Counted from the first letter of the stretch, positions 1-11,545 are shown. The stretch is 64,000 nucleotides of DNA from Citrus sinensis (GCF_022201045.2 NC_068557.1:5642001-5706000); one strand, 5' to 3'. Notes: generated by a model from the letters alone, not told the origin. Translations and numbers: made by a program.

Positions 1-164
1 TGCAATACCCATCCAAGAAATTACATAGTTTTCCAATAAACACACACACACACACACACATATATAAAAGACAAAAGATGGACAAGATTTTACCCCTAGA
101 AAGAGAAAATTTCCATATTCCATTTTCACTTGTAGTTACAACCTTTACAGTCTTCTTTATATTA

Positions 165-1256
165 TAAATTCAATTTTTTTAAAGAATTTAAAATTAATCT
201 AAAGACTGCTATAATATTTTCATCACATACTAAGCCTTTAGTACCCATAACTTATATTTAAATTTAAATTTTTTGTTATTACATAGTAATTGAGTATATA
301 AGTAATAAAATCTTGGTGGGTTATAACCGAATATAATAACATATATAAATTGCGGAAATGAAGAGAGTGAGAGAGAGAGAGAGAGATGGCCTCAAATTTC
401 ATTGTTTCTGTATATATCTATCAGAAGAAAATTTACCTGATTTCCACATCTTTTGTTTTTTGGTACAATAAGTAGCCTAAACAAGGCTAAGCAATCACTC
501 GGCGAGGGATCGAGATCCCCAAGCCATCATACAAAAGCCAAGTAGAGACCTCGGGAGGGGGGGGGGGGGGACACAAATATGTGAACTCCCAGAGGAAGCT
601 TGAGGGCATGAGAAGCCACAAAATCTGCCGCATTATTTGATTCTCTATAAACATGGTGCAGAGCTACTCGCCAATTACGATCCATCAGCCCCTTTGTACT
701 ACGAATCAGAGGATAACAAGCATTAACAGTGTTACAACCCTTGGCAACCATTTGAATTGCACACTCACTATCAGCTTCTATGAGAATGTTACGAATGCCA
801 ACCTCCCAAGCCAGCAACAGTCCCTGATAAATTCCCCATAACTCGGCCTTTGTCACCGAGCATACACCAATATTAATGCTGAATCCTGTCACCCACTCCC
901 CGTTGCTATTTCGAATTAAACCGCCAGCCCCTGCAGTACCTGAGCTCCTTCGGGACCCATTGGTATTATTTCTATTATAATTTTTTTTTAAAGAAATTAC
1001 AATTAATCTAAAGAATGCTATAATATTTTCATTACATACTAAGCCTTTAGCACCCATAACTTCTATTAAAATTTTAATTTTTTTGTTATGTTGAGTATAT
1101 AAGTAATAAAATCTCGGTGGGTTATAACCTAATATAAATAATATATATAAATTGCGGAAATGAAAAGAGAGAGGGAGAGAGAGATGGCCTCAAATTTCAT
1201 TGTTTTTGTATATATCTATCAAAAGAAAATCTACTTTATTTCCACATCTTTAAGCA
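165..1256. repeat. Pair of direct repeats (165-462 and 978-1256) flanking an RNase H relic, unit 1
   Basis: The segment from the poly-T/AAAGAATTT motif through the GAGAGA tract and the TTTCCACATC motif occurs twice, on either side of the RNase H insertion. The third unit has it once (about 24,720-24,995) and resembles the right-hand copy more closely, for example in the stretch around the TCTCGGTGGG motif. The same arrangement recurs in unit 2 at about 12,204-13,296. Confidence 0.8.
463..980 (-). pseudogene. LINE-type RNase H (RVT_3-like) domain relic, unit 1
   Basis: The minus-strand open frame 1057..527 contains an RNase H-like core of the type at the C-terminus of plant non-LTR retrotransposon polyproteins. 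It has a G-G-L-I-R-N strand, then A-E-L-W-G-I-Y-Q-G-L helix, the I-L-I-E-A-D-S catalytic strand, and R-E-S-N-N-A-A-D-F-V-A near the end. Only this domain remains: there is no reverse transcriptase or endonuclease. The N-terminal 35 or so codons come from the adjacent direct repeat, not from a protein. A 14-G run at 557-570 sets the 3' frame. I read this as a 5'-truncated retroelement fragment, not a host gene. Confidence 0.75.
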
Positions 1257-2297
1257 TACATAAAGCTGGATTTAGTTGTAGTTCAATTAGAATTTACAAA
1301 CCTTGTCCTCGGTCAAGATAAATAAATACTATTAGTGTTATTTTTGAATTTTTAACGAATATATAGTAAGTCTTTAATGTCATGAGTGTGTAAAAACACA
1401 TTAAAACGTAATATTAATTGTTTTTCTAAACCTCACTAAAAATTCAATGAGGTTTGTTTATCCTCTATTTTCTCTTTCAGGGAGTCCAAGTTGCAAGACT
1501 GTAGTGATAATTTGGATTGATTCAAATTTATGACTATGACCATGAACGTAACTGTAAAATTTCCAGATTTAACAAAAGGTTTTAGCAAAAAATTAATTAG
1601 AATTTAATAGTGTCATTTATTTAAAACAACTAAGGAAAAAAACATTAATAATTTAATTACAAAAAGTCGCTTTGGTTCAAAATTTTGGACACATGCTTCC
1701 TCCACAGTCTTGGCTTCGAACCAGCTTCCCAAGTTTCAAACCTCCTCGCCCTATCAAAAACGACTAAAATTGTGGTTGGAAACTTGGTCCTGAAGTTACT
1801 TAATCACCCTTTTAATTTACAGTAAAAAAAAAATTATAAGCAGAAAATATAAATTTTTAGCTTAAATTGGCATGATGAAAGAGCTCAAGCTCTCAAGAAT
1901 CCTTAAAAAATTACCAATAATAATTAAATTTCACTAGGTTTTTTTCGAAGAATTTGTTTGATTTTTCATTACTAATGTTATGTGACTGAGCTGAAGTTGG
2001 GCAATTTTCATTATTACATTGACTCTCAATTATGGTTAAGAAAATAGCATTTACCAATAATTAATAAAACACGAGACCCTGAAATTTTGTTCACACACAA
2101 AGCATACAAACAATTGAAGAAGGGTGATAAAGTAATAACAACAAACGCTAATAAATCATTAAAATTAAGACAACGTTGTTGTAGCCTTAATTCTCTTTGC
2201 TTTGTCCCACTAATAGTGCCCCTTCAGTCGTATCTGGACTGTATGATCTTCTTCAAAGCATCCGGTGCCCACCAAACGGTCCTGATTTATATAATAA
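1257..2297. other. Non-coding upstream region of the MYB pseudogene, unit 1
   Basis: AT-rich sequence, also present in unit 2 (13,297-14,337) and, diverged, in the third unit (24,996-26,035). I see no coding signal. The short open frame at 2087-2308 runs into the Helitron terminus and is not conserved as a protein in the third unit. The conservation across units reflects shared descent of the MYB 5' flank. Confidence 0.6.
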
Positions 2298-2698
2298 CTA
2301 GGAAATAGAACCGCGCTTTGCGCGGCTTTGAAAAAAGAATTTAGTATTATTCCTTTTTTCTTATTCTACTTTTAACGATTTATTCTATTCGATTAAGAGG
2401 CAAGACTTCAAAAAAAAAACATGAAAAAAATAAAGCAAAGCTAAAACCCAAAAGTCTTTTTTAATTATTTAAACTTGCATTTGTTAAATTAACACCACGG
2501 AAATAGAAGTGCCATAAATGCACCTTGTCTAAGCCAAAGCCTTGGAAACCTGAGGCTGATATATCACCGCGAGGCCACCTAGAGAAGGAGCAGAAGATGC
2601 ATCACAGTAGCCTCTTAGTATATTTCCTTCTTCGGTAGTGAATCCGAGAGAGGTGAGCATTTTAGGCCAGCAATTACGGGTGATGATATCAATAGCCG
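2298..2698 (-). mobile_element. Helitron-like 3' terminal segment carrying an EC1 gene fragment, unit 1
   Basis: Read on the minus strand, the segment ends in a perfect 6-bp stem (CCGCGC at 2311-2316 and GCGCGG at 2320-2325, 3-nt loop), a 9-nt spacer, then CTAG (2301..2298) followed by T. This is the classic Helitron 3' end. The third unit has an uninterrupted A/T site at this point (26,035/26,036), as expected for Helitron insertion. No 5' TC end is visible: the other side joins host sequence at about 2,698-2,702, and about 310 bp of host sequence present in unit 3 are missing. The element is therefore truncated, or insertion came with a deletion. Confidence 0.7.
2529..2698 (-). pseudogene. 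Captured 3' half of an EC1-like (egg-cell-secreted, prolamin-like) gene, unit 1
   Basis: Minus-strand reading from 2697 gives A-I-D-I-I-T-R-N-C-W-P, then M-L-T-S-L-G-F-T, E-E-G-N-I-L-R-G-Y-C-D, a short Ser/Pro/Gly stretch, and Q-P-Q-V-S-K-A-L-A before TAG (2531..2529). This matches my recollection of the C-terminal half of plant EC1 proteins: small secreted cysteine-rich proteins of the egg cell that help activate sperm at fertilisation. The signal peptide and first cysteines are absent. The fragment is open and looks little decayed. It is in antisense orientation, about 110 bp upstream of the MYB pseudogene start. Confidence 0.72.
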
Positions 2699-2809
2699 AA
2701 TAAATTTAGCCCCATCTCTCTATTTAACATTTAACCACCCTTCCTTTCTTGAGAGCTTAATTTTTATTTTTTTATTTTGTTTTATTTTTTTCTTTACTCT
2801 CTCTACTGC

Positions 2810-3614
2810 ATGGAGCTTGATTTAAGTTTTCGAGATGATTATCCTTTCATATCAAGCATATTTTCTGATAATCTCTTCAAATCAGACCTAGGAAATGGGT
2901 TCTCGTCTAGAAAATCCATCTTCTAAAGGTATATTGTTTCACAACTATCATAATAACCATGATTATGGTCTTATTAATGAGTCCACTTTTTCAAATCCTC
3001 ACCATCTTAATCGATTTACCATCGAAGGATCCTCAAAAAGTCCCCCTCTCGGGATCTCAACAATGAGTTTCAATCCTCTTGAGGGCTATTCAAATGGATT
3101 TTTAGGTACTAAGGGTGCATATACCGCCACTCCGTTGGTACCGAATAGTACAAATGAGGTTTTGCATGGCCCGAAAAGAAGAGGATTTTGGGATTATTCA
3201 CAGAATTTTTCGGCTCACCCCAAGCTGGAAACTCCAAATTTTTTGCCGATACTAATGAATTTTCAAGATTATGGATCATCGAGTTCAAAATTGTCCGATG
3301 AAGTCTCATGTGTAACTGGAGAAAATGCATATAATCAAGATCAAAAGAGGAACAAAAGGATACCTATGAAAAGAGAAAGGAAACTTCCAAAGAAGAACAA
3401 CATAATCAAAGGGCAGTGGACTCCTCAAGAGGATAGGTAAGAGAAGAACTAAATTAAATTTCATTTTGGTCTTTTTTTCACAAATTAATCCAAAAATTTT
3501 ATTTATGCTTTCTTCTATTTTTTCTCCTTAGGGTTTTTTTTTTTGGTACGTTTATTGGAGTTATTAAGAATTAGTATCATAAATCTCTTTTTGCAGAATG
3601 TTGATCCGGCTAGT
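2810..3614 (+). pseudogene. Truncated, frameshifted R2R3-MYB pseudogene, unit 1
   Basis: Clear homologue of exon 1 and the start of exon 2 of the intact gene at 26,445. The ATG at 2810 is kept, but two bases are missing near 2,905 (third copy TCTTCTCTAGA, here TCGTCTAGA). Translation from the ATG therefore stops at 2,924-2,926 after 38 residues. Downstream the old frame stays open (2895-3440, 181 codons) and would start at an internal Met, ending with G-Q-W-T-P-Q-E-D-R. The intron 1 donor (GGTAAGAG) and acceptor (TTTTTGCAG) survive. Exon 2 matches only 15 or so bases, to GGCTAGT at 3,614, then becomes unrelated sequence. Most of R2, all of R3 and the C-terminus are missing. Confidence 0.88.
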
Positions 3615-4477
3615 TTAAGAGGGAAAAAATTGATAGTTTTTGTAATTTTCAAGTACTTGCCATTTCAACGTCAATTTTTAGATAGAGGAGGAAAAATTGA
3701 TCCTGCACGGAGAGTAAGTCTATGACTGAAAAAATTAGATGAAATTTAAGAGTAAATACGATAAGCAGTATTCCAACTTGGTAGTTGCAATTTTTTTTGA
3801 AGATTTTGCAAGACACAGTTAGCTTATGATTTATGAAGCAAATGTATAATGAGAGCGATTGCCTCATGGTTTATTGAAGAAAAATTTATAAGGAGAGCTA
3901 ATTTGATCTTGTTTATTGTTGGCGGCAATTGATATCAGACAGTTGTTGCTTATATCTAACGGCCAAGGTTGGAAGTCCGAATATCAAAGGTCTACAATTA
4001 CGGTCAAGGTTGATCCTGCAAAATTTTACATAGATAGCTCTATTTAAAATTTATTAAAATATAATAGCTATAGAGATGACTAAGGTCCTGTTCAATATTG
4101 AGGAAGTGTAGCTATTGTAGCAAAAAATTATGACTTTAAAATAAAGCTTAATAGTATGTAATAAATAAGATTTTTAAATAATAACTTAATTTGACAAAAA
4201 TAATAAATTAAGATGTTATATCTTTTTTATCATATAGGACTAGTATTATAAGTAATGGATTAAATCAACTTAACCAGTTATATTAGCTAGTATTTACCAA
4301 AGATTTTAGTACTGTGGCATTTAAATTAAAACTGCCTAATCTCAATACTAAGCATGGTCTAATTTAATTGTGTTGGAGACTAATCCCTGGCAAGTTTTAT
4401 ATAGATCCCTTTATTCTTAGTTTTTCAAAAATACAATCATACAAATTGCCAATTTCTTCCTTCTAATTTTTTATTAA

Positions 4478-4513
<36 letters not shown>

Positions 4514-7328
4514 TGTATGTATGTATGTATATATAGGCACACACACATACCCAAGCAACTTGTGGAGCTAGTGATTTCAGGACCGACTTTACAAACAACT
4601 GCTTCAGAAATTATGCCACGAATATCAAGAGATCAGCTGCTTCAGCTGGAATTAATTTTGAGGTACTTTTGTAATTTCTTTTTATTTATGTAATTTTAAA
4701 GGAAGTATTGATATTTGGTCCCAATAGTGACATATGGATTGAACTGCTACATTATTGTTCTAGTCATTAACAATTGTTCAATTAGACCTTCCAAGGTGAT
4801 GGGATATGACTAGTTGTTTTTTAACTATCACAAAACTTAATATTCTTAGTTCTTATGAAAATCATAGAATACCTGACGGAAAAGAATAATATTTTTTTTA
4901 TCTTATTTTACATAGATTTTACTGTTTGATCGAGTCTTGGATAGATTTTAAATACATTATATCATCTACAGTAAATTTTCTATCAAATAATATTGTTGGG
5001 ATTAAGGAAAAATATTAGTTTAGTGATGTTAATAATTTACCAATAAATGAATATTTATTAATTTAGAAAGAGATTTTTTGTTTGAAGAATTTTATAGATA
5101 TATGTACATATTTACTTGTAAAAGAACATAAATCGTGCTTCCTTAAGTCAATGATATCTTCTCAAATGGCTCCCACTTATAATAGTGTAGCTTTGTTAAG
5201 CAACTTGTAATTATACAATATTTCTTTTTTGCCTTTCCTTAGTTTGTGTAATCATACACATACCACTATTGTGTAAGTATTTACTTTTGAAAAATATGAA
5301 TACAAAAGTATTCTCAAGTTTCACTTGATTATTTTATAATTTCTAGTCTCATATCATAATAATTTTCATATTTTTGGGCTTCATGGGTTCTCATTTGAAA
5401 GAAGTACAAAGAAAAAAGAAAATCTTTATTGATAGAAAAAGATATACTAAATGTAGTGCATGCTCTACAAAATAATTAATGACGACATGCGCTCAGTTAG
5501 GAACGAAGAGAAGCTACAAAAGCAAAAGAAAAACTTTAGATGCATATTTTTCAAAGAGTTGAATTCAAATAATAGAAATTGTAAAAAAAAAAAGTTCCTT
5601 AATTTTATGAGTTATATAATTTATTCATTATTAATTTTTGTATGAGATTAATTATGAGTTTATATTTTCAATGGGTCCTAAAGGATTCAAAAAGTCGCTA
5701 TTGTCTTACGCATTTAACAAAGCTATTTATTTGCTACACTGGCTCAATTTGGAACTTGATGATTTAATTATTTATCAAGATTATTAACTTATCGGATAGT
5801 TATTTATCAATGTTTTATTTATGTTTTACGTTAATTAAAAAAAGAAATTATATAAAAGAAAAATAAACCAATTTAATGATATTCGCTGATGTGCACTATT
5901 GAGTGTATGAGCTCAGCATCCTTTTCATGATTTGCAGAAGCACAATTGGAAAAAATCAGATAACAAAAAAAAATTATTAAAATACACACACATAGACTGA
6001 AGGATTTATTAAATTATTAAAGTTAGAAATAAGTTAAAAGACAATAAAAATACAAACTTCAATATAGTACAGAACAAAATACACCGCACTGCAGTAAGTG
6101 TTTTGTTTGTATTTTAGTTTGTCCTTTATTTCAACAACTTAAAAGATCCCTTATTAGATAAAGACTATATATATATATATATATATAACGAAAATGTTGA
6201 ATAGGAGCACACCCAAGGAATATGGTGACGAAACAAGGGGCTCTTAAGTGATTAATGACTCTTTTTTTGTATCTATGTATAGTTCTACTGTTGCCCCCAC
6301 TCCAACAGTTAAACATATATTTTATTTTGTAATCCTTTTGAGTTCTTAGAGTAACTTAGTTATTAGAATGCCACCGGCATTCGTTCCGAGCAAAGTTCAA
6401 GCTCTCCATCAGATTCGTATGGTTAAATTAGTTACAGCTTTCCTTGTTTGTAGACAAAGCTAATTCGGAATTGTCTTTAGTTTCATGGTTTAACTTGTAT
6501 CCATTTACTTCATATTGGCCTCGAGTTCACTCATGGAAATATAACCATCCCCAAATCTCTCACGTCAATCGCATGATCCTCTTATCCTTTTCCATTCTTA
6601 TTTACTCAAGGTGCGCGGGGAAGCGGAAATAAAGAAAACTCAATTTGTACTCCTCTAAGTTGTGGGCTATAATGCTCAATTTGAAAAACAAATAAAGGAA
6701 AAACACACATACTCACAAATGTAATAATATGGAGATTGGTTTTCCATTTTTATAAGCCATAACATATTTATGATTTTTATTGTATTTTCTTGCAATTATG
6801 CCTTCATTAATTCGAATTGTATATTATGCTATAATACTCTTGATGCATCTTGGAATTAAGCATTCCTTCATGCTGACCTTATTAGTATTGTGGCTTTTGT
6901 GAGACATGGGCCCTCCGTCCAAATGTGAACGAATGAAACTATCGAATCAAGTAATACACAAGTTTCCACGACGCGGCATGACTTAAGCTCATAACTCTTT
7001 TGTAACATGGCTGATGAACGAGGTGTCATAGATAGCGCCATAAGGCCATGGCGTCGCGAAGCGGCAATCTCCTAGCTAGTAAAGTAGCAATAATCACGGT
7101 GATTAACTGATGCTAATTAGCTAATTTGATTGAAAGTCGTGAAGTATGGGGCACGAACGATCGACCAACGCAATGCATACGTCTTGGATGCATTAGGGAC
7201 ACCAAATGTGATCCATATATATGCTAGCCAGTACTATATATAGAGCAACAATGTGTGCCTCGAGTATTCGCAAATTACTAACAAATTAGTAATATACCAA
7301 AAAAGGGAGGGAAAAAAAAACAGCAACC
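3615..7328. other. Long non-coding stretch between MYB pseudogene and protease, unit 1
   Basis: AT-rich, with no supported gene. It contains a (TATG)n microsatellite at about 4,486-4,530 (8 bp shorter in unit 2) and an (AT)n tract at about 6,166-6,186 (2 bp longer in unit 2). The last 1 kb is less AT-rich and serves as the protease 5' flank. Short open frames here do not resemble known proteins. The same stretch in unit 2 is 15,655-19,362. Confidence 0.6.
7235..7242 (+). promoter_or_regulatory. Probable TATA box of the cysteine protease, unit 1
   Basis: TATATATA in the context GTACTATATATAGAGC, about 87 bp before the ATG at 7329. This leaves a plausible 50-60 nt leader. It is the only strong TATA-like motif close to the start. 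Confidence 0.6.
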
Positions 7329-8510
7329 ATGGTTTTAAAATTTGAGAAAAGCTTTATCATTCCCATGTTTGTGATCATCAGTTTGGTGATCACTTGTGCA
7401 TCACAAGTGGTGTCCGGCCGGTCGATGCATGAACCGTCCATCGTTGCGAAACACGAACAGTGGATGGCTCAGCATGGACGCACTTACAAGGACGAGCTAG
7501 AGAAGGCAATGCGTCTTAAGATATTCAAGCAAAACCTTGAATACATTGAGAAAGCCAACAAGGAGGGGAATCGGACGTACAAGTTGGGCACCAATGAATT
7601 TTCAGACTTAACTAACGAGGAGTTTCGTGCTTCATATACAGGATACAACAGGCCAGTACCAAGCCTAAGCCGCCAGTCATCACGGCCATCCACCTTCAAG
7701 TACCAAAACGTGACTGATGTTCCGACTAGCATCGACTGGAGGAAGAAAGGAGCTGTCACTCATATAAAGAACCAAGGCAATTGTGGTAATTAATTATTAT
7801 ATATATATTGATGAAGTGATGCTGCAGATTGTTTGTAGCTGTCACATCATGTACAACAAATTAACCTAGAATATTATATAATATTATTATTCGTCGTCTA
7901 ACGTAACATGCAATATTATTTTGCAGGATCCTGTTGGGCATTTTCAGCTGTGGCGGCGGTGGAAGGGATCACTCAGATTACTGGTGGGAAACTGATTGAA
8001 CTTTCGGAGCAGCAGTTGGTAGACTGCTCAACAGACAACAATGGATGCAGTGGGGGTCTTATGGATAAAGCCTTTGAGTATATTATAGAAAACAAGGGCC
8101 TTGCCACAGAAGCGGACTATCCGTACCAGCAAGAGCAAGGAACCTGTGACGAACAGAAAGAGAAAGCTGCTGCTGCTACAATCGGTAAATATGAAGATTT
8201 ACCGAAAGGTGATGAGCATGCCTTACTCCAGGCCGTAACCAAGCAGCCAGTATCAGTCTGTGTTGAAGCGAGCGGACAAGCCTTCCGTTTTTACGAAAGA
8301 GGTGTGCTTAACGCAGAATGCGGGAATAACTGTGATCATGGTGTCGCTGTTGTTGGGTTTGGAACTGCTGAAGAAGAAGATGGAGCCAATTACTGGTTAA
8401 TTAAGAATTCGTGGGGGGAGACTTGGGGTGAGTCCGGCTACATAAGGATTCTCAGAGATGAAGGTCTCTGTGGCATTGCCACTGAGGCTTCCTATCCAGT
8501 TGCAATGTGA
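7329..8510 (+). CDS. SAG12-type papain-like cysteine protease, unit 1
   Basis: Two exons, 7329-7785 and 7927-8510, joined as TGT G|GA (GT donor at 7786, AG acceptor at 7925-7926), giving 346 residues. There is a hydrophobic signal peptide at about 1-27. The I29 inhibitor propeptide lies at about 40-97, with an ERFNIN-like pattern (E59, R62, I65, F66, N69). The mature enzyme starts near 131 (VPTSIDW). Catalytic residues are all present: Q149 of the oxyanion hole, C155 in G-S-C-W-A-F-S, H290 in D-H-G-V-A, N313 in K-N-S-W-G. N81 and N127 are possible glycosylation sites. There is no KDEL tail or granulin domain, which fits the vacuolar/secreted SAG12-SAG39 group linked to senescence, cell death and defence. 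The intron position just before the catalytic Cys is typical. It looks functional. Confidence 0.93.
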
Positions 8511-9708
8511 CTTCTATAATTTTATTAGCCTCCTCTTCATAGCAGTATCAATGAGGTTGTGCTATCCTACATTTGGAAATAATTTAATCTTGTTGGAGTC
8601 TTAAATAGTTTTGGAGTATTGATGATATCTTCATCAACTTCAAACCCGCTGATGTATTAGCTAGCCACTGAAAGCTGATATTTATCTATTGTGCGGTTAA
8701 TTTTCTATATTTCTTAATGTTTGTAATGGAATTAATGCCAGTATACTTGGTGTCTTCTATAATTAATGTTAAATCTCTTGTTTAAATATAATCTTGATCT
8801 TCGCCACAATTACTTTATTACAATTTAAGCAATAAATTAATTATATTACTTATTTATCAAATTCCTATTGGTAAATTTAAAGGTTTTCTTTTAAACAAAA
8901 GTATTTTTGGAGAAAATTGAGCAAAATGCCGGCTCCAATTGTTAATTTGGAGAAATTAATTGGAACCCGCTCGTGTTTTAAAACACATTCACACTCCTCA
9001 CGGCATGTATTGACCGTGAAGCTTAAGTACTGTTTTGAGAATATGAATGAAGTAAAATAACATATATGCATATCCTCGATGAGCAACAACTTCATTTTCT
9101 TCTGAGCATTTATTCTTCTCATATGCATCACTCTCAATTTAGTGAATGTTATAATGATGGAAATGAGTTTCGCTACAAGATCAAAAGAGAAATTTTGTAG
9201 TATACAAATGGCTCAAATTAAGTTAAATTTCATGGTAACCATAAAAGATTTTAGTTATTAGAACCAAAGAGAAAATTCATAGTTACGCATACCACTCGAA
9301 TTAGGTTGATGTATATTTTGCAACTCAATCGATAAAAGCTTGTGACATTAGAGTAGATTTTTTACATCAGTTTTGATAATGTTTATACAAGTACCGTTAA
9401 TAAATATTTCTTCTCTTTGCGGAGGTTCACTTAAAAAAAATGAGAGGTTTTATATTACTATAGGTTTATGCCATTGTCAATGTTTATTTTATTTTATTAT
9501 TTGTGACTGTAAATATTACTATATGTTTATGCCATTGTCAATGTTTATTTTATTTTATTATTTGTGACTGTAAATCTCACACACATAAAATTAACATGCA
9601 AATTATTTTATTTCATTCATATTCCAAAGTTTTATGACCACTAAGGGTAAATTTTGTGAATCATATATCTATTAGATAAGAAATTCTAGAATTTCTCCTA
9701 TTAGATTA
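8511..9708. other. 3' flank of protease, unit 1
   Basis: AT-rich 3' UTR and intergenic DNA. No gene is supported; the minus-strand open frame at 8877-9137 has no recognisable protein. It includes the 61-bp direct repeat at 9453-9574. Confidence 0.5.
9453..9574. repeat. Two tandem 61-bp repeats, unit 1
   Basis: TATTACTATA...GACTGTAAA at 9453-9513 is repeated at 9514-9574 with a single visible change (AGG versus ATG). Function unknown. It recurs in unit 2 at 21,487-21,608. Confidence 0.85.
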
Positions 9709-11165
9709 TGTGACACCGCTGATCCCACTATGAGACCTATTACTCTATCATTCAGGCATACAAACTGAACACACTCAAGTAGCATTATGAGCTCAAAAAA
9801 AAAAATATTATGTGTGTGTGTGTGTGTGTGTGTAGACACACATACAGACACATACTATTTTGTATCGTTTACGTAGATACGTATACATATAAATATGTTC
9901 TCTGTGTATGTGCATACTATTATGTGACACCGGCAATCTCACTATGGGACTCACTGCTATATTTTTTGACAGAATATGTAAATTGGGCATGCCAACTCAA
10001 CGCGCCAAAGTGGTATGACTGGCATAAAAAATAGATTCTCTGTGTATATGCATACCTGTGCACACAAATACGTATATAAATATACATATGATTATGTATC
10101 ATTGAAGGATATATATATCCATATAAATAGATTTTCGGCTAGAACAAGGGCTATGTTAGAGAGAGAGAGAACCCTATTTTTTAAGGTACTTCACGAATAT
10201 CAACCAAATATTAATATTTCTTAATTATGCTGTAAATTTGAGATTTGAAATTATATCTCTTGTACCACTTTAAACAAATTTACAATTAAACCAACTACCA
10301 TCCATAATCCATTCTAAACTATAACCATGCATGATTCTTAAGAGAATGTTTACTCATTAAAATTTTTAATACTAATAACTTTTTTTCCTTCAAAATTTCA
10401 TATACTACTTTGAAGTCCATGATTATTTCTTTCTGTCTTTTTCCCAAACTTTTCATTTATTGGCTTATTGCAATCTTTATCATTTAGTTGGTTATGGTTA
10501 TCCTCTTTGAAGTCATTAGTTTTCTAAAATCGGTATAAAATTATTGATAAAATAGAAAGCAAATGAAAGCCATTTCCATCTAGCTAGGCGTGCAATAAGA
10601 AAAATGTTAACCTTATTATGTGGCTCCAATTGGAGTTGAGGAAAGTCCAAATGGTCTTCATTCAGGCATGAGACCTATTGCTCTATCATTCAGGCATACA
10701 AACTGAACACACTCAAGTAGTATTATGGGCTAAAAAAAAATTTTTTTTGTGTGTGTGTGTATAGACACACATACATACACATACTATTATGTATTGTTGA
10801 CGTAGATATATATACATATAAATATATTCTCTGTGTATGTGCATACTATTATGTGACACCGGTAATCTCATTATGGGGCTCACTGCTATATTTTTTGACA
10901 GAATATGTAAATTGGGCATGCCAACTCAACACGCCAAAGTGGTATGACTGGCATAAAAAATAGATTCTCTGTGTATATGCATACCTATGCACACAAATAC
11001 GTATATATACATACGTACTATTATGTATCATTGAAGGATATACATACATACATATATATATATATATCCTTATAAATAGATTTTCCGCTTAAACAAGGGC
11101 TATGTTAGAGAGAGAGAAAAAAAAAACCTATTTTTTCAAAGTACTTTATGAATATAAACCAAATA
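9709..11165. repeat. R-repeat cluster (GT/CA and AT tracts, GTGACACC motif), unit 1
   Basis: Two direct copies. One runs from the CAGGCATACAAACTGAAC motif (about 9,753) through a (GT)n tract, the TATGTGACACCGG motif (9,921) and a GAGA tract (about 10,160), then continues to about 10,650. The second starts at about 10,692, with GTGACACC at 10,853 and the GAGA tract near 11,110. No coding capacity is seen; the short GT/CA-rich open frames are simple-sequence artefacts. It probably arose by local duplication and could mediate unequal crossing over. Confidence 0.75.
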
Positions 11166-11166
11166 T

Positions 11167-11545
11167 TATTTGGCTTGAAGAGAGAATTTGATAAAAATTT
11201 AAATAGAGGAATTAAGAAATGTTGGTATATTTATAATTTTATTAACAATATGGACAAATTGGACAATTAACAATTATTTTTTTATGTGCTAGAAGGGTAT
11301 AGTGGTAATTGTATATTAAAATTACTATTTTCGTTAAAAATAATTGTTTCTGTTAGTGAATGGGGGTGTAAATGTCTTTTTGAAAAGGTTAGGGGATTTT
11401 TATTCCTTTGTCTAAAGATTGGAGGTGTATTAGTCATTTTCCCTTTAATTTAATTAACTTTTAGTTAGAAATCAAAAAAGGGCCCCACCATTTTTGCATT
11501 TGCATGCAATACCCATCCAAGAAATTACCTAGTTTTCCAATAAAT
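11167..11545. repeat. S repeat, copy a
   Basis: About 380 bp, starting with the ATTTGGCTTGAAGAGAGAA motif and ending with the CATCCAAGAAATTACCTAG motif and AATAAATA. It recurs at 11,698-12,079, at 23,165-23,545, and partly at 24,515-24,600. These repeats flank the 12-kb units and are candidate recombination substrates. Confidence 0.8.

Noticed and set aside
527-1057. RNase H open frame as a host gene
   Set aside because: It is only one domain of a retroelement, begins in non-coding repeat sequence, and its end depends on a poly-G length that differs between the two copies.
2895-3440. 181-codon frame as a functional small MYB protein
   Set aside because: It is exon 1 of a frameshifted copy starting at an internal Met. 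It ends at the first intron and lacks the DNA-binding repeats.
9453-9574. CRISPR-like repeat
   Set aside because: Only two adjacent copies with no spacers, in a plant nuclear genome.
9810-10224. Short open frames over GT/CA and AT tracts, and their copies
   Set aside because: Composition is simple-sequence (Cys/Val/His/Thr/Tyr-rich) on both strands; no conserved domain.
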